A DNA stretch of 64,000 bases from Alphaproteobacteria bacterium (GCA_016869765.1 VGES01000014.1:16131-80130); one strand, 5' to 3'; positions 32,077-42,863 are shown, numbered from the stretch's first letter. Notes: generated from the sequence alone by a model not told the origin. Made by a program: numbers and translations.

Positions 32077-32463
32077 TTGGCCATTCGTATTCGCATGTCC
32101 CGCGCGGGCGCCAAGAAACGCCCGTACTACCGCATCGTCATTGCCGATTCCCGTAGCCCGCGGGATGGTCGTTTCATCGAACGCGTGGGCTCGTTCAATC
32201 CGCTGATGCCCAAGGCCGACCCGAGTCGGTTGAAGCTCGACGTCGAGCGCATCAAGCATTGGCTGAGCAAGGGCGCCCAGCCGAGCGAGCGGGTGGCCCG
32301 TTTCCTGGGTGAGGCGAAACTGATCGCGATGCCGCCGCGCCGCAACAACCCGCAGAAGGCGATCCCCAAGGCCAAGGCACAAGAACGACTGAAGGCCGCC
32401 CAGGGCGCCAAAGCCGATGCTGCCCCCGCCGCCGAAGCGGCGCCGGCGGCCCAGGGAGGCTAA
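32077..32463 (+). CDS. rpsP: 30S ribosomal protein S16
   Basis: A 128-residue S16 with the family core [41 protein letters not shown] present in overlapping form. The start is TTG at 32077, preceded by AAGGGAG at nine bases; no ATG or GTG would give the conserved N-terminus. The C-terminal tail (about 40 residues) is Ala/Lys-rich and longer than in E. coli, as is common in alphaproteobacteria. It lies 38 bases after ffh and 9 bases before rimM. Confidence 0.97.
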   Translation: MAIRIRMSRAGAKKRPYYRIVIADSRSPRDGRFIERVGSFNPLMPKADPSRLKLDVERIKHWLSKGAQPSERVARFLGEAKLIAMPPRRNNPQKAIPKAKAQERLKAAQGAKADAAPAAEAAPAAQGG

Positions 32464-32472
32464 CCGGCGACC

Positions 32473-33015
32473 GTGGCCAACCGGGCGAGGGCGTCCCGTG
32501 TCTGCCTTGGCGTGATCGCCACGGCGCACGGACTGAAGGGCGAAGTGAAGATCAGATGCTTCGCTTCGGATCCGACCGCCCTGACGGCCTATGGACCGCT
32601 CACCGATGAGACCGGCACCGTGAACTACACCGTGGTTCGATATCGCGAGAACAAGGGCATCGTCGTCGCTGCCCTCGAGGGCGTGCGCGACCGCAACGCC
32701 GCTGAGGCACTGCGTGGCGTTCAGCTGTTCCTCGATCGCTCCCGGCTGCCGGCAACCGCGCCGGACGAGTTCTACCAAGCCGACCTCGAGGGACTCCCCG
32801 TGCGCCATGTCGATGGACGGGCGCTCGGCACGGTGATCGCGTTTCACAACTATGGTGCGGGCGACTTGGTCGAAGTGGAACGAGAAGACGGTGGCCGTTT
32901 CATGGTGCCGTTCACGGCCGACTTCGTCCCCAGCGTGAGCCTCGCCGACGGCCTTCGGATAAAAGCCGACGATGAGTGGATCTACAGCGATCGCCGATCG
33001 CGGGAGCGGTCATGA
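32473..33015 (+). CDS. rimM: 16S rRNA processing protein RimM
   Basis: A 180-residue ribosome maturation factor that assists assembly of the 30S head around S19. The N-terminal RimM domain starts [21 protein letters not shown]; the PRC-barrel domain follows from about residue 95 ([24 protein letters not shown]). The start is GTG 32473. The stop overlaps the trmD start (ATGA). Gene order rpsP-rimM-trmD-rplS is conserved widely in bacteria. Confidence 0.96.
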   Translation: MANRARASRVCLGVIATAHGLKGEVKIRCFASDPTALTAYGPLTDETGTVNYTVVRYRENKGIVVAALEGVRDRNAAEALRGVQLFLDRSRLPATAPDEFYQADLEGLPVRHVDGRALGTVIAFHNYGAGDLVEVEREDGGRFMVPFTADFVPSVSLADGLRIKADDEWIYSDRRSRERS

Positions 33016-33770
33016 CCGCCAATGCCCTAGATCGTGCGGAGCCACTGTGGACCACGCAGGTGCTGACCCTGCTGCCCGAGGCGTTTCCCGGCCCGCTCGG
33101 GCTCTCGCTCGCGGGACGGGCCCTCAAGACCGGGATATGGAATCTCGAAACCGTAGACATTCGCCGATCGGCCACGGATCGCCATCACACGGTCGATGAC
33201 ACCCCGTTCGGGGGCGGTCCAGGCATGGTGCTGCGTCCCGACGTGCTAGCGCGGGCCATCGAGACGGCGCTTCAGCGCGGCCCCGCGATCGGACCACAGC
33301 GCCGCCTCGTGTACTTGAGTCCGCGTGGTCGCCTCCTCGATCAGACCATGGTGCGCGAGTTGGCGGCCGCCGATTGGGTGACCTTGATCTGCGGCCGCTT
33401 CGAAGGCGTCGACCAACGCTTGATCGAAGCACGCGCGATCGAGGAGATCAGCCTCGGTGATTTCGTCCTTTCGGGCGGCGAACCGGCGGCGATCGCGCTG
33501 ATCGATGCCATCGTCCGTCTGCTGCCCGGTGTCATCGGCGATGCCGACGGATTGAACGAGGAAAGCTTCGCGGACGACCTCCTCGAATATCCGCACTACA
33601 CGAAGCCTCGCGTCTGGGAGGACCGGCCGGTCCCGGACGTGCTGCTGTCCGGCCACCACGACGCGATTCGCCGCTGGCGACAGGCGCAATCGGAAGAAAT
33701 TACCAAGCAACGGCGACCCGACCTCTGGCGTCGGCATCTCGCCCGCAACAAGACAGGAGTCGAGCCATGA
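33012..33770 (+). CDS. trmD: tRNA (guanine-N1-37) methyltransferase TrmD
   Basis: A 252-residue SPOUT methyltransferase forming m1G37. The trefoil-knot SAM site is visible in [26 protein letters not shown] and [16 protein letters not shown], with the catalytic aspartate region [27 protein letters not shown] 33012 overlapping rimM is used, giving 15-20 extra residues before [10 protein letters not shown]. It overlaps rplS by four bases. Confidence 0.96.
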   Translation: MTANALDRAEPLWTTQVLTLLPEAFPGPLGLSLAGRALKTGIWNLETVDIRRSATDRHHTVDDTPFGGGPGMVLRPDVLARAIETALQRGPAIGPQRRLVYLSPRGRLLDQTMVRELAAADWVTLICGRFEGVDQRLIEARAIEEISLGDFVLSGGEPAAIALIDAIVRLLPGVIGDADGLNEESFADDLLEYPHYTKPRVWEDRPVPDVLLSGHHDAIRRWRQAQSEEITKQRRPDLWRRHLARNKTGVEP

Positions 33771-34174
33771 ACATCATCGAGCAACTCGAGAGGGAGCAGG
33801 TCGCCAAGCGCGCGGCCAAGGTCCCCGAGTTTCGTCCCGGCGATACCCTCGTCGTGAACGTGAAGATCATCGAAGGCGAACGGGAACGCGTCCAAGCCTT
33901 CGAAGGAGTCTGCATTGCGCGGCGCAACCGCGGCATCAACTCGTCATTCACCGTGCGCAAGATCTCGTACGGCGAAGGGGTCGAGCGCGTGTTCCCGCTC
34001 TACTCGCCGCAAATCGATTCGATCGAGGTGCTGCGTCGTGGCGATGTCCGCCGGGCGAAGCTCTATTACCTGCGCGGCCGTGCCGGTAAGAAGGCCCGCA
34101 TTGCCGAAAAGCGCGATTATCTTCTCGAGGACGCCGCGGCGGCGCCGGCCGAGAGTCCGGCGACCAAGGAATAA
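33767..34174 (+). CDS. rplS: 50S ribosomal protein L19
   Basis: A 135-residue L19: [12 protein letters not shown] at the N-terminus, [20 protein letters not shown] and [39 protein letters not shown] are conserved. L19 sits at the subunit interface. A short Ala/Glu-rich tail extends it beyond the E. coli protein. It is coupled to trmD by ATGA overlap; only 24 bases separate it from leuC, with no visible terminator, so the leucine genes may be read from the same transcript. Confidence 0.97.
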   Translation: MNIIEQLEREQVAKRAAKVPEFRPGDTLVVNVKIIEGERERVQAFEGVCIARRNRGINSSFTVRKISYGEGVERVFPLYSPQIDSIEVLRRGDVRRAKLYYLRGRAGKKARIAEKRDYLLEDAAAAPAESPATKE

Positions 34175-34198
34175 CGCTTTACCCCTCGGGAGGACGCG

Positions 34199-35608
34199 AT
34201 GGCCGCACGCACCCTGTTCGACAAGATCTGGGACGCCCACGTCGTACAACAGAGCAATGACGGGACCGTCCTACTCTATATCGACCGTCACCTCGTCCAC
34301 GAAGTGACGAGCCCGCAGGCCTTCGAAGGGCTGCGGTCCAACGGCCGCAAGGTGCGACGCCCGGATCTGACGCTGGCCGTACCCGACCACAACGTCCCGA
34401 CCACGGCCGATCGGCTACAGTTCGTGAAGGACGATGAGTCGCGTCTGCAACTCGACACTCTAACCAAGAACGTCAAGGAGTTCGGAGTGCCCTACATCGC
34501 GATGGGCGACATTCGGCAGGGCATCGTCCACATCATCGGGCCAGAACAGGGCATGACCCAGCCGGGCATGACGATCGTTTGCGGCGACTCCCATACCGCA
34601 ACCCATGGCGCCTTCGGCGCTCTCGCCTTCGGCATCGGAACGTCCGAGGTCGAGCACGTGCTGGCCACACAAACCCTTCCGCTCAAGCGCCCGAAGAACA
34701 TGCGGGTCACGGTCGAAGGGCTCCCCGGGGCCGTCATTTCGGCCAAAGACCTGATCCTCGCGATCATCGCCAAGATCGGTACGGCGGGGGGCACCGGACA
34801 TGTGATCGAGTACGCCGGTGAAGCGGTGCGCGCGCTGTCGATGGAAGGTCGCATGACGATGTGCAACATGAGCATCGAGGCCGGGGCCCGTGCTGGCTTG
34901 GTCGCGCCCGACGATACGACGTTCGCCTATGTCAAGGGTCGGCCGATGGCCCCCAAGGGAGCTCTTTGGGAGCAAGCCGAGCGCTACTGGCGCACGCTGC
35001 CGACCGATCCCGGCGCCCGCTACGACAAAGAGGTGACCTTGCGCGCTTCCGAAGTGGCGCCGCAGGTGACCTGGGGAACGAGCCCAGAGGATGTTCTGCC
35101 CATTACCGGGCTCGTACCCGACCCGGCGGATCAGCCCAACGAGCACAAGCGTTCGTCGATGCAGCGCTCACTCGAATACATGGGCCTGAAACCCGGCACG
35201 AAGCTGACCGACATTCGCATCGACCGGGTCTTCATCGGGTCGTGCACGAATGCCCGTTTGGAAGACATCCGCGCGGCTGCTTCGGTGATCAAGGGTCGCA
35301 AAGTTGCCTCCCACGTCAAGGCAATGGTCGTTCCCGGCTCGGGCTTGGTGAAGCAGGCCGCCGAACAAGAGGGGCTCGACAAAGTCTTCCTCGAATCGGG
35401 ATGGGAGTGGCGCGAGCCCGGCTGCTCGATGTGTCTCGGCATGAACCCGGACAAGGTCGGTCCCGGCGAACGTTGTGCCTCGACCTCGAACCGCAATTTC
35501 GAGGGTCGCCAGGGCCCGGGCGCGCGGACCCATCTGTTGAGCCCGGCGATGGCCGCCGCGGCCGCCATCACCGGCCGTCTCGCCGACGTGCGCCAACTCG
35601 CCCGCTAG
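34199..35608 (+). CDS. leuC: 3-isopropylmalate dehydratase large subunit
   Basis: A 469-residue [4Fe-4S] isomerase subunit of the aconitase superfamily that, with LeuD, converts 2- to 3-isopropylmalate. Cluster cysteine regions are [16 protein letters not shown] and [11 protein letters not shown]; other landmarks are [32 protein letters not shown] and [15 protein letters not shown]. Start ATG 34199 follows a strong GGGAGGA site. It is the first of leuC-leuD-leuB; leuA is not in this window. Confidence 0.97.
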   Translation: MAARTLFDKIWDAHVVQQSNDGTVLLYIDRHLVHEVTSPQAFEGLRSNGRKVRRPDLTLAVPDHNVPTTADRLQFVKDDESRLQLDTLTKNVKEFGVPYIAMGDIRQGIVHIIGPEQGMTQPGMTIVCGDSHTATHGAFGALAFGIGTSEVEHVLATQTLPLKRPKNMRVTVEGLPGAVISAKDLILAIIAKIGTAGGTGHVIEYAGEAVRALSMEGRMTMCNMSIEAGARAGLVAPDDTTFAYVKGRPMAPKGALWEQAERYWRTLPTDPGARYDKEVTLRASEVAPQVTWGTSPEDVLPITGLVPDPADQPNEHKRSSMQRSLEYMGLKPGTKLTDIRIDRVFIGSCTNARLEDIRAAASVIKGRKVASHVKAMVVPGSGLVKQAAEQEGLDKVFLESGWEWREPGCSMCLGMNPDKVGPGERCASTSNRNFEGRQGPGARTHLLSPAMAAAAAITGRLADVRQLAR

Positions 35609-35617
35609 GAGCCGACG

Positions 35618-36217
35618 ATGCAGAAGTTCACCGTTCTCAAGGCGACATCCGCGGCATTGCCGCTACCGAATATCGATACCGACACGATCATTCCCGCGCG
35701 CTATCTCAAGACGATCAAACGCACGGGCCTCGGCAAGGCCGCGTTTTATCCCATGCGCTATGACGACAAGGGGCAGGAAAAGCGCGACTTCGTCCTCAAT
35801 CGTGAGCCGTTCCGGCAAGCGAAGATCCTGGTCGCGGGCGACAACTTCGGCTGCGGCTCCTCGCGAGAGCACGCGCCGTGGGCGATTTCCGATTTCGGCA
35901 TCAGTTGCCTCATCGCGACGAGCTTCGCCGACATCTTCTTCAACAACTGCGCCAAGAACGGCATCCTCTGCATCACGCTGCCCAAGGCCGATGTCGATGC
36001 CTTGATGAAGGATGCGCAACAGGGCGCGATCCTCACGGTCGACTTGGCGGCTCAGACGATCACGCGCCCGGGCGGGGCCGCGATCCGCTTCGAGGTCGAC
36101 GCCCATCGCAAGCACAACCTGCTGCACGGGCTCGACGACGTCGGGATCACGCTCCAGGCCGAGAAGAGTATTTCGGCCTACGAAGCACGATCGAAGACGG
36201 AACGGCCCTGGGTCTGA
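35618..36217 (+). CDS. leuD: 3-isopropylmalate dehydratase small subunit
   Basis: A 199-residue swivel-domain partner of LeuC. The motifs [26 protein letters not shown] and [42 protein letters not shown] (conserved in parts) are characteristic. Length matches the bacterial family (about 200). It starts nine bases after leuC with AGGAGCC as ribosome-binding site and is followed by leuB after 12 bases. Confidence 0.97.
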   Translation: MQKFTVLKATSAALPLPNIDTDTIIPARYLKTIKRTGLGKAAFYPMRYDDKGQEKRDFVLNREPFRQAKILVAGDNFGCGSSREHAPWAISDFGISCLIATSFADIFFNNCAKNGILCITLPKADVDALMKDAQQGAILTVDLAAQTITRPGGAAIRFEVDAHRKHNLLHGLDDVGITLQAEKSISAYEARSKTERPWV

Positions 36218-36229
36218 GGCACGAGCATC

Positions 36230-37339
36230 ATGGCGTCCAACAAGAAACTTCTGATCCTTGCCGGCGACGGCATCGGCCCTGAAGGCATCGCCCAGGCCCG
36301 CCGCGTCCTCGAGTGGATGAGCAAGCGCCGCGCCGTGTCCTTCGGCGTGAGCGAGGACTTGGTGGGTGGCGCCGCCTTTGAGGCCCACGGCACGCCGCTC
36401 ACCGACAAGACCATGGACGCAGCGATGCAGGCGGACGCCGTTCTGTTCGGCGCCGTCGGCGGACCCAAGTGGGACAACGTGGCGCGCCATCTGCGCCCGG
36501 AGGCCGCTCTGCTCCGCCTGCGCAAGGACATGGATCTCTTCGCCAACCTCCGCCCGGCCAAGGTCTTCCCGGCGCTCGCCGGGGCTTCGACCCTCAAAGA
36601 AGACATCGTTTCGGGCCTCGACATCATGATCGTGCGCGAGCTCACGAGCGGGGTCTACTTCGGCAAGCCGCGCGGGATCGAGAAGCTGCCCGACGGACGC
36701 CGGCGCGGCGTCGACACGCAGGTCTACACCTCCGATGAGATCGAGCGCGTCGCCCGGGTCTCCTTCGAACTCGCCCGCAAGCGGCAGGGCAAGGTGTGCT
36801 CCAGCGAAAAATCCAACGTGATGGAGTCGGGCGTCCTGTGGCGCCAAGTCGTCACCGAAACCCACAAGCATTACCCCGACGTTGCGCTCAGCCACATGCT
36901 CGCCGATGCTTGCGGCATGCAGCTCGTGCGCAACCCCAAGCAGTTCGACGTCATCGTCACGGACAACCTGTTCGGCGATCTCCTGTCCGATGTCGCCTCG
37001 ATGCTGACGGGATCGATCGGCATGCTGCCGTCGGCTTCGCTCGGTCCAGCGGACCCGACGGGCCGTCGGCGCGCGTTGTATGAGCCGGTGCACGGCAGCG
37101 CCCCGGACATCGCCGGCAAAGGCCTGGCCAATCCGATCGCCTCGATTCTCAGCCTGGCGATGATGCTGCGCTATTCCTTCGATATGGGCGACGACGCCGA
37201 CCTCGTCGAAGCCGCCGTCGGCAAGGTGCTGGACGGCGGCCTGCGGACCGCCGACATCATGCAACCGGGCAAAGCCAAGGTGTCGACCTCGGTGATGGGC
37301 GACGCCATTCTCAAGGAACTGGACAAACTCGCCGCCTGA
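36230..37339 (+). CDS. leuB: 3-isopropylmalate dehydrogenase
   Basis: A 369-residue NAD-dependent decarboxylating dehydrogenase that makes 4-methyl-2-oxopentanoate, the leucine precursor. The N-terminus [24 protein letters not shown], the substrate-binding [63 protein letters not shown] and [20 protein letters not shown] identify LeuB rather than isocitrate dehydrogenase. It lies 28 bases before asd on the same strand. Confidence 0.97.
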   Translation: MASNKKLLILAGDGIGPEGIAQARRVLEWMSKRRAVSFGVSEDLVGGAAFEAHGTPLTDKTMDAAMQADAVLFGAVGGPKWDNVARHLRPEAALLRLRKDMDLFANLRPAKVFPALAGASTLKEDIVSGLDIMIVRELTSGVYFGKPRGIEKLPDGRRRGVDTQVYTSDEIERVARVSFELARKRQGKVCSSEKSNVMESGVLWRQVVTETHKHYPDVALSHMLADACGMQLVRNPKQFDVIVTDNLFGDLLSDVASMLTGSIGMLPSASLGPADPTGRRRALYEPVHGSAPDIAGKGLANPIASILSLAMMLRYSFDMGDDADLVEAAVGKVLDGGLRTADIMQPGKAKVSTSVMGDAILKELDKLAA

Positions 37340-37367
37340 TCGAATGGGGCGGCTCGCGAGGTGAGCC

Positions 37368-38393
37368 ATGGGCTACAACATCGCCATCGTCGGAGCGACG
37401 GGGAACGTCGGCCGCGAGATGCTCAACATCCTGCACGAGCGCCAGTTCCCGGCCGACACCGTGGTGCCGCTCGCATCGCGCCGTTCCGTCGGCAAAGAGG
37501 TGTCCTTCGGCGACAAGCGCCTCAAGGTGCGCGCGCTCGAGGACTTCGACTTCTCCACCGTCGACATCGCGCTGTTCTCGGCGGGCTCCAAAGTGTCCGA
37601 GGACTTTGGTCCGAAGGCGGGCAAACAAGGCTGCGTCGTCATCGACAACTCCTCGCGCTTCCGCATGGACCCCGACGTGCCGCTGGTCGTGCCGGAGGTC
37701 AACGCCGAGGCCGTGGCCGGCTTCCACAAGCGCAACATCCTCGCCAATCCGAACTGCTCGACGGCGCAGATGGTGGTGGCGCTGAAACCACTGCACGACG
37801 AAGCAACCATCAAGCGCGTGGTCGTTGCGACCTACCAATCGACCTCGGGCGCCGGCAAGGACGCGATGGACGAGCTGTTCGGCCAAACGCGTGCGATCTA
37901 CGTCAACGATCCGATCGAACCGAAACGGTTCACCAAGCAGATCGCGTTCAACGTCATTCCGCACATCGACGTGTTCATGGACGACGGTTCGACCAAGGAA
38001 GAATGGAAGATGGTGGTCGAAACCAAGAAGATCCTGGACGCCAAGATCAATGTGACGGCGACGTGCGTGCGGGTGCCGGTGTTCGTCGGCCACTCCGAGG
38101 CGGTCAACGTCGAGTTCGCCAAACCGCTTTCGGTCGAGCGCGCCCGTTCGGTGTTGCGCGAGGCACCGGGCGTGATGGTCGTCGACAAGCGTGAACCGGG
38201 CGGATACGTCACCCCGGTCGAATGCGTCGGGGACTATGCCACGTTCGTCAGCCGGATCCGGGCCGACACCACGGTGAAGCACGGACTGTCGCTTTGGGTG
38301 GTGTCCGACAACCTGCGCAAAGGCGCCGCGCTCAACGCGGTGCAGATCGCCGAGGTGCTGATCAACCGCTACCTCAAGAAGAAGGCGGCTTAG
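37368..38393 (+). CDS. asd: Aspartate-semialdehyde dehydrogenase
   Basis: A 341-residue NADP-dependent enzyme that reduces aspartyl phosphate to the semialdehyde, the branch point for lysine, methionine and threonine. The Rossmann motif is VGATGNVGREMLNIL, the catalytic cysteine is in ANPNCSTAQMV, and STSGAGKDAMDEL and the active-site histidine region PVFVGHSEAVNVEF are present. It ends the run that begins with ffh and converges on pdxY with a 12-base gap. Confidence 0.96.
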   Translation: MGYNIAIVGATGNVGREMLNILHERQFPADTVVPLASRRSVGKEVSFGDKRLKVRALEDFDFSTVDIALFSAGSKVSEDFGPKAGKQGCVVIDNSSRFRMDPDVPLVVPEVNAEAVAGFHKRNILANPNCSTAQMVVALKPLHDEATIKRVVVATYQSTSGAGKDAMDELFGQTRAIYVNDPIEPKRFTKQIAFNVIPHIDVFMDDGSTKEEWKMVVETKKILDAKINVTATCVRVPVFVGHSEAVNVEFAKPLSVERARSVLREAPGVMVVDKREPGGYVTPVECVGDYATFVSRIRADTTVKHGLSLWVVSDNLRKGAALNAVQIAEVLINRYLKKKAA

Positions 38394-38404
38394 CCGAAGT
38401 CCGC

Positions 38405-39238
38405 CTACGCCAGAGGACGGACGGCGAAGACCCGGCTCGGAGCGACGATCTCTTCTTGGGCCGAAACGAGCGCCAAATCGAGCGCCTCGCCGCTCGCCGC
38501 GATCACCCCGAACGTTCCGGCCACCGATTTGGCAAGCGCCTCGGCCGGTGACCGGCGCTTGAGCCAATGCGCCAGGAATAGGGCGGAGAACAAATCGCCG
38601 GCCCCGTGCGCCGGCCCGGGAAGCCGCGGCGTTTCGACGACCCACGTCGCATCGCGTTCGAGCGCGATCGTGGCGGTCGCGCCATCCTCGGAGCGAACCG
38701 AGGTTACGACAATCGCCTTCGTCGTCTGCTGCCAGAGTTCACGGGCCACGTTTCGCGCGGCCGTGACCCCCGCCACCACGCGCCCGGTGGCGAACTCGAG
38801 TTCGGCCTGATTGAGAAACAAAAGGCCGGCTTCGCGAAACAACGCGTGACACGTCGCGCGGGCTACCGGTTCGGGCACGAACACGCCGTCCTCGTTGGCG
38901 AATGCCGCGTTGCAAGCGAGGAATCCCTGAGGATTGGCGTGGCGAACGCGGTGTACGGCGTCGACTACCAGATCGACGACGCCGGAATCTGCAGCATAGC
39001 CGCTCAGCACCGCCTGGCACGACTGCCACGGCACGACCTCGCCGAGGCCTTCGATCATCGCGCGGATCGCCGGCACGGCGACCCGCTCGCCGCGAAACGT
39101 TGCGTGCCCCGGATGGTTCGAATACAGCACGGTCGGCACCGACCACGTCTCGATCCCGAGCCGCTCGAGCACGAGCACCGCCGCACGATTGCCGATGGCG
39201 CCGAAAGCAACATGCGATTGTATGGAAAGCACCGCCAT
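38405..39238 (-). CDS. pdxY: Pyridoxal kinase
   Basis: A 277-residue ribokinase-like enzyme that phosphorylates pyridoxal (PdxK/PdxY type). The N-terminus VLSIQSHVAFGAIGNRAAVLVLERLG, VLSGYAADSGVVDLV and the catalytic GPAHGAGDLFSALFLAHW (general-base Asp in GAGD) are diagnostic. ATG 39238 is preferred because VLSIQSHVAFG follows as in E. coli PdxY; in-frame starts at 39274 and 39307 would add residues with no resemblance and run into the divergent lyase gene. Kinase preference among B6 vitamers is not decided. Confidence 0.9.
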   Translation of the reverse strand: MAVLSIQSHVAFGAIGNRAAVLVLERLGIETWSVPTVLYSNHPGHATFRGERVAVPAIRAMIEGLGEVVPWQSCQAVLSGYAADSGVVDLVVDAVHRVRHANPQGFLACNAAFANEDGVFVPEPVARATCHALFREAGLLFLNQAELEFATGRVVAGVTAARNVARELWQQTTKAIVVTSVRSEDGATATIALERDATWVVETPRLPGPAHGAGDLFSALFLAHWLKRRSPAEALAKSVAGTFGVIAASGEALDLALVSAQEEIVAPSRVFAVRPLA

Positions 39239-39305
39239 CGCGGGACCTTGCCAGGGTTCTCTGGCCTCTTCCATAGTCGGCCAGCGCAAATCCAGAGAGC
39301 GTTCC

Positions 39306-40178
39306 ATGTCGGTTTCGTTACGACCACGTCGCAGCGTGCTTTACGTCCCCGGCTCGAACACCCGGGCAATCGAAAAGGCCCGTTCCCTCGCGGTGGACGC
39401 CATCATTTTCGACCTCGAGGACGCTGTCGCCCCGGCCCAGAAGGCGGAGGCCCGCGGACATGTGCTCGCCGCCCTGCGCGACGGCGGTTTTGGTCCACGC
39501 GAGTGCATCGTTCGTTGCAATGGCCTCGATACGCGTTGGGCGGTGGACGACCTTGAGGCCATTGCACGCAGCGGAGCCGATGCCCTGCTGGTCCCGAAGA
39601 TCAACCAGGCGGCCGATGTCATTGCCGCCGACGCGGCGCTCGCGCGCCACGGAGCCTCCGCCGTGATGGCCCTCTGGGCAATGATGGAGACGCCGCTCGC
39701 AATGCTCAACGCCGCTGCTATCGTCCCGGCCTCGCCCCGGCTCACCTGCCTCGTGATGGGAACCTCCGATCTCGCCAAGGACCTTCACGCCCAGCACACC
39801 CCGGATCGACTTCCGTTCATCACCGGCCTCGGACTCTGCCTCTTGGCAGCACGCGCCCACGGGCGCGCCATCCTCGACGGCGTTCATCTCGACTTGGACG
39901 ATTTGGTCGGGTTCGAGGCGCAATGCCGCCAAGGACTGGCGTTGGGGTTCGATGGCAAGACGCTGATCCACCCCAAAACGATCGAACTCGCCAACCGCGT
40001 ATTCGCCCCCGAACCTGTCGCCGTGGCGCAAGCGCGGCGTATCATCGAGGCCCATGCCGCTGCCATCGCTCGCGGCGAAGGAGTCGTCGTGGTCGATGGC
40101 CGGCTGGTCGAGGCCCTCCACGTCGCCGAGGCCAAGCGGACGATCGCGCTGGCCGACGCCATCGCCAGCCGTTCGTAA
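39306..40178 (+). CDS. CitE-like CoA-ester lyase (HpcH/HpaI aldolase superfamily)
   Basis: A 290-residue protein of the citrate lyase beta-like family. Key motifs: RSVLYVPGSNTRAIEKAR, DAIIFDLEDAVAP (metal/substrate binding), RCNGLDTRWAVDDL, ALWAMMETPLAML with the metal-binding Glu, LVMGTSDLAKDL, and FDGKTLIHPKTIELAN. Relatives include L-malyl-CoA/beta-methylmalyl-CoA lyases, malyl-CoA thioesterases and citramalyl-CoA lyases. No citrate lyase alpha or gamma subunit gene is nearby, so a free-standing CoA-ester lyase or thioesterase is likely. It is divergent from pdxY; the sdh promoter begins right at its stop codon. Confidence 0.87.
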   Translation: MSVSLRPRRSVLYVPGSNTRAIEKARSLAVDAIIFDLEDAVAPAQKAEARGHVLAALRDGGFGPRECIVRCNGLDTRWAVDDLEAIARSGADALLVPKINQAADVIAADAALARHGASAVMALWAMMETPLAMLNAAAIVPASPRLTCLVMGTSDLAKDLHAQHTPDRLPFITGLGLCLLAARAHGRAILDGVHLDLDDLVGFEAQCRQGLALGFDGKTLIHPKTIELANRVFAPEPVAVAQARRIIEAHAAAIARGEGVVVVDGRLVEALHVAEAKRTIALADAIASRS

Positions 40179-40202
40179 CGTTGACTATGCCACCCGTAAC
40201 GT
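40174..40202 (+). repeat. Paired CGTAACGT direct repeats over the sdh promoter
   Basis: CGTAACGT occurs at 40174-40181 and again at 40195-40202, 21 bases (two helical turns) apart. The first copy covers the citE-like stop codon and touches the -35 box; the second ends just before the -10 box. The phasing fits an operator bound by a dimeric regulator, but no regulator is identified. Confidence 0.5.
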
Positions 40203-40209
40203 CTTAAAT
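40181..40209 (+). promoter_or_regulatory. Likely sigma70-type promoter of sdhCDAB
   Basis: TTGACT (40181-40186, five of six) and TTAAAT (40204-40209, four of six) are spaced by the ideal 17 bases, about 80 bases upstream of the sdhC ATG. This is the best housekeeping-type promoter seen in the window and fits the start of the succinate dehydrogenase operon. Confidence 0.6.
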
Positions 40210-40289
40210 CGGGCCGATTTTTCCGTCCGACCGCGCTTCAGGGTGAGCGCGTTTTCCAGCCGCCGCGCTCGGTCCGCGGAGAGGTTCCC

Positions 40290-40685
40290 ATGGTGTCCCA
40301 AGAACGCCCGCTCTCGCCGCATCTCCAGGTGTACCGGTGGCAGATCACCATGACCATGTCGATCCTGCACCGCGTCACCGGTGTCGGATTGGGCTTGGGT
40401 GCGCTGCTCATGACGTATTGGTTCGTGGCCATCGCCAGCGGACCCGACGATTTCGCCGACGCCCAGGACCTGATCGGGAGCTGGCTCGGCCGGCTGGTGC
40501 TGTTCGGTTTCACGATCTCGCTGGTCTTTCATTTTTGCAACGGCATTCGCCACCTGTTCTGGGACACCGGCCGCGGGTTCGATCTTCCGACGATGCGTGC
40601 GAGCGGATGGACGGTCGCGGTCATGACCGTGCTCGGGTCGATCGCGATCTGGGTCGCGGGTTACGCGCTGCGAGGTGGCCTATGA
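40290..40685 (+). CDS. sdhC: Succinate dehydrogenase cytochrome b556 subunit
   Basis: A 131-residue membrane anchor with three helices. RPLSPHLQVYRWQITMTMSILHRVTGVGL is the family N-terminus, including the quinone-site Ser/Arg region (SILHRVTG), and the heme-ligand histidine lies in VFHFCNGIRHLFWD. It anchors SdhAB and passes electrons to ubiquinone. The start at ATG 40290 follows GGAGAGG. It overlaps sdhD by four bases. Confidence 0.95.
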   Translation: MVSQERPLSPHLQVYRWQITMTMSILHRVTGVGLGLGALLMTYWFVAIASGPDDFADAQDLIGSWLGRLVLFGFTISLVFHFCNGIRHLFWDTGRGFDLPTMRASGWTVAVMTVLGSIAIWVAGYALRGGL

Positions 40686-41062
40686 GTCAGCGTGCTCCGC
40701 TCGCCCACGCGCGCGGCCTCGGATCGGCCAAAGAAGGGGCGCACCACTGGTGGCACCAGCGGCTCTCCGCCGTCGCGCTCGTTTTTCTCAGCATCTGGTT
40801 CGTCGTGTCGCTGATCAGCCTGACCGGCGCCGGCTACGACCAGGTCTACCTGTGGATGGCGCACCCGGTGGTCGCCGGGTTGCTGCTGTTGCTCGTCGTG
40901 TTCACCTTTTACCACCTGAAGCTCGGACTGCAGGTGGTGATCGAGGACTACATCCATACCGAGTGGCTCAAGGTGACGAGCCTCGTTGTGATGAGTGGTG
41001 CTTGCCTCGTCCTGGGGCTGGCCTGCGCACTTTCGGTCGTATCGATCGCTTTTGGAGGCTAG
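40682..41062 (+). CDS. sdhD: Succinate dehydrogenase membrane anchor subunit
   Basis: A 126-residue three-helix partner of SdhC. Landmarks are [24 protein letters not shown], typical of alphaproteobacterial SdhD, and the heme-ligand/quinone region [23 protein letters not shown] (overlapping pieces). The start overlaps sdhC (ATGA). Four bases separate it from the sdhA start. Confidence 0.94.
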   Translation: MSQRAPLAHARGLGSAKEGAHHWWHQRLSAVALVFLSIWFVVSLISLTGAGYDQVYLWMAHPVVAGLLLLLVVFTFYHLKLGLQVVIEDYIHTEWLKVTSLVVMSGACLVLGLACALSVVSIAFGG

Positions 41063-41066
41063 GCCC

Positions 41067-42854
41067 GTGGCCGCCTATTCCGTGACGGAACACTATTACG
41101 ACGTGGTCGTCGTCGGCGCCGGTGGCGCCGGCCTGCGGGCCTGCGTCGGCTTGGCGCAAAAGGGGCTCAAGACCGCCTGCCTCACCAAGGTCTTCCCGAC
41201 CCGTTCCCACACGGTCGCCGCCCAGGGCGGCATTTCGGCGGCGCTCGGCAACATGGGTGAAGACGATTGGCGCTGGCACATGTACGACACCGTCAAGGGC
41301 GCCGACTGGCTGGGCGACCAGGACGCCATCGAATACATGTGCCGGGAAGGCATTCCCGCGATCATCGAGTTGGAGCACTACGGCGTTCCGTTCTCGCGCA
41401 CCGAAGGCGGGAAGATTTATCAGCGGGCGTTCGGCGGCATGACCACGCGCTTCGGCGAGGGGACGGCGCAGCGCACCTGTGCGGCGGCCGACCGCACGGG
41501 ACACGCGATCCTGCATGCGCTCTACCAGCAGAGCCTGAAGCACAAGGCCGAGTTCTTCATCGAGTACTTCGTGCTCGACCTGATCATGGACGACGAAGGG
41601 GCCTGCGTCGGCGTTGTCGCCTGGTGTCTCGACGACGGCTCGCTGCACGTCTTCCGTGCCCATCAGACGGTGCTGGCGACCGGTGGTTACGGCCGCGCGT
41701 ATTTTTCCTGCACGTCCGCCCATACGTGCACGGGCGACGGCAACGCCATGGTGTTGCGCGCGGGGTTCCCGCTGCAGGACATGGAGTTCGTGCAGTTTCA
41801 CCCGACGGGCATCTACGGCGCCGGCGTGTTGATCACCGAAGGCGTCCGTGGCGAGGGCGGCTACCTGGTGAACGCCAAGGGCGAACGGTTCATGGAACGA
41901 TATGCGCCGCACGCCAAGGACTTGGCCTCGCGCGACGTGGTCAGCCGTTCGATGACAGTCGAAATCCGCGAAGGGCGCGGTTGCGGCGAGCACAAGGATC
42001 ACATTTTCCTGCACCTCGACCACCTCGACCCCAAGATCATTGCCGAGCGCCTGCCCGGGATCACCGAAAGCGCGAAGATATTCGCTGGCGTCGACGTGAC
42101 ACGCGAACCCGTGCCGGTGCTGCCCACCGTGCACTACAACATGGGCGGTATTCCGACGAACTATCACGGCGAGGCGATCGCACCGACCAAGGACAACTCG
42201 GACGCGATTCTGCGCGGCGTGATGGCGGCCGGAGAAGCCGCCTGCGTGTCGGTGCATGGCGCCAATCGGCTGGGCTCGAACTCGCTGCTCGATCTCGTCG
42301 TGTTCGGCCGAGCCGTCGCCAATCGCGCGGCCGAAATCGTCGAGGCCGGCGCCAGCCATCGCAGCACGCCCAAAGTCTCGCTCGACAAGGCGCTGGCCCG
42401 TCTCGATCACTTCCGCCACGCCAAGGGGCGCCTACCGACCGCGCAGATTCGCCTCAACATGCAGAAGGTGATGCAGAACAACTGCGCCGTGTTCCGCACG
42501 GGCGCGGTCCTCGAAGAGGGGCGCAAGCTGATCGAAGACGTGCGCCAGAGCATGAGCGAGATCGGCGTCAGCGATCGCTCGCTCATCTGGAACTCCGATC
42601 TTCTCGAAACCCTCGAGCTCGACAACCTCATGGCCCAGGCGATCGTCACCGTCGCGGCGGCCGTCGATCGCAAGGAGAGCCGCGGAGCGCATGCGCGCGA
42701 GGACTTCCCCGATCGCGACGACAAGAACTGGATGAAGCACTCCCTGACGTGGATCGACGACAAGGGCCACGTCACCATGGACTATCGTCCGGTGCACAAC
42801 TACACGATGACCAACGAAGTGGAATACGTCGCGCCCAAGGCGCGCGTGTACTAG
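41067..42854 (+). CDS. sdhA: Succinate dehydrogenase flavoprotein subunit
   Basis: A 595-residue FAD protein that oxidises succinate to fumarate. The FAD motif is [19 protein letters not shown], the histidine for covalent FAD is in [14 protein letters not shown], and catalytic regions include [36 protein letters not shown] and [17 protein letters not shown]. The C-terminus ends as usual with [17 protein letters not shown]. The start is GTG 41067 with GGAGG upstream; a longer frame upstream only shadows sdhD. Confidence 0.97.
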   Translation: MAAYSVTEHYYDVVVVGAGGAGLRACVGLAQKGLKTACLTKVFPTRSHTVAAQGGISAALGNMGEDDWRWHMYDTVKGADWLGDQDAIEYMCREGIPAIIELEHYGVPFSRTEGGKIYQRAFGGMTTRFGEGTAQRTCAAADRTGHAILHALYQQSLKHKAEFFIEYFVLDLIMDDEGACVGVVAWCLDDGSLHVFRAHQTVLATGGYGRAYFSCTSAHTCTGDGNAMVLRAGFPLQDMEFVQFHPTGIYGAGVLITEGVRGEGGYLVNAKGERFMERYAPHAKDLASRDVVSRSMTVEIREGRGCGEHKDHIFLHLDHLDPKIIAERLPGITESAKIFAGVDVTREPVPVLPTVHYNMGGIPTNYHGEAIAPTKDNSDAILRGVMAAGEAACVSVHGANRLGSNSLLDLVVFGRAVANRAAEIVEAGASHRSTPKVSLDKALARLDHFRHAKGRLPTAQIRLNMQKVMQNNCAVFRTGAVLEEGRKLIEDVRQSMSEIGVSDRSLIWNSDLLETLELDNLMAQAIVTVAAAVDRKESRGAHAREDFPDRDDKNWMKHSLTWIDDKGHVTMDYRPVHNYTMTNEVEYVAPKARVY

Positions 42855-42863
42855 GCAGGTCCC

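Noticed and set aside
35663..37369. Long antisense open frame opposite leuD and leuB
   Set aside because: Typical high-GC shadow of strongly biased codons; His/Arg/Asp-rich translation without domain resemblance, while leuD and leuB are unmistakable.
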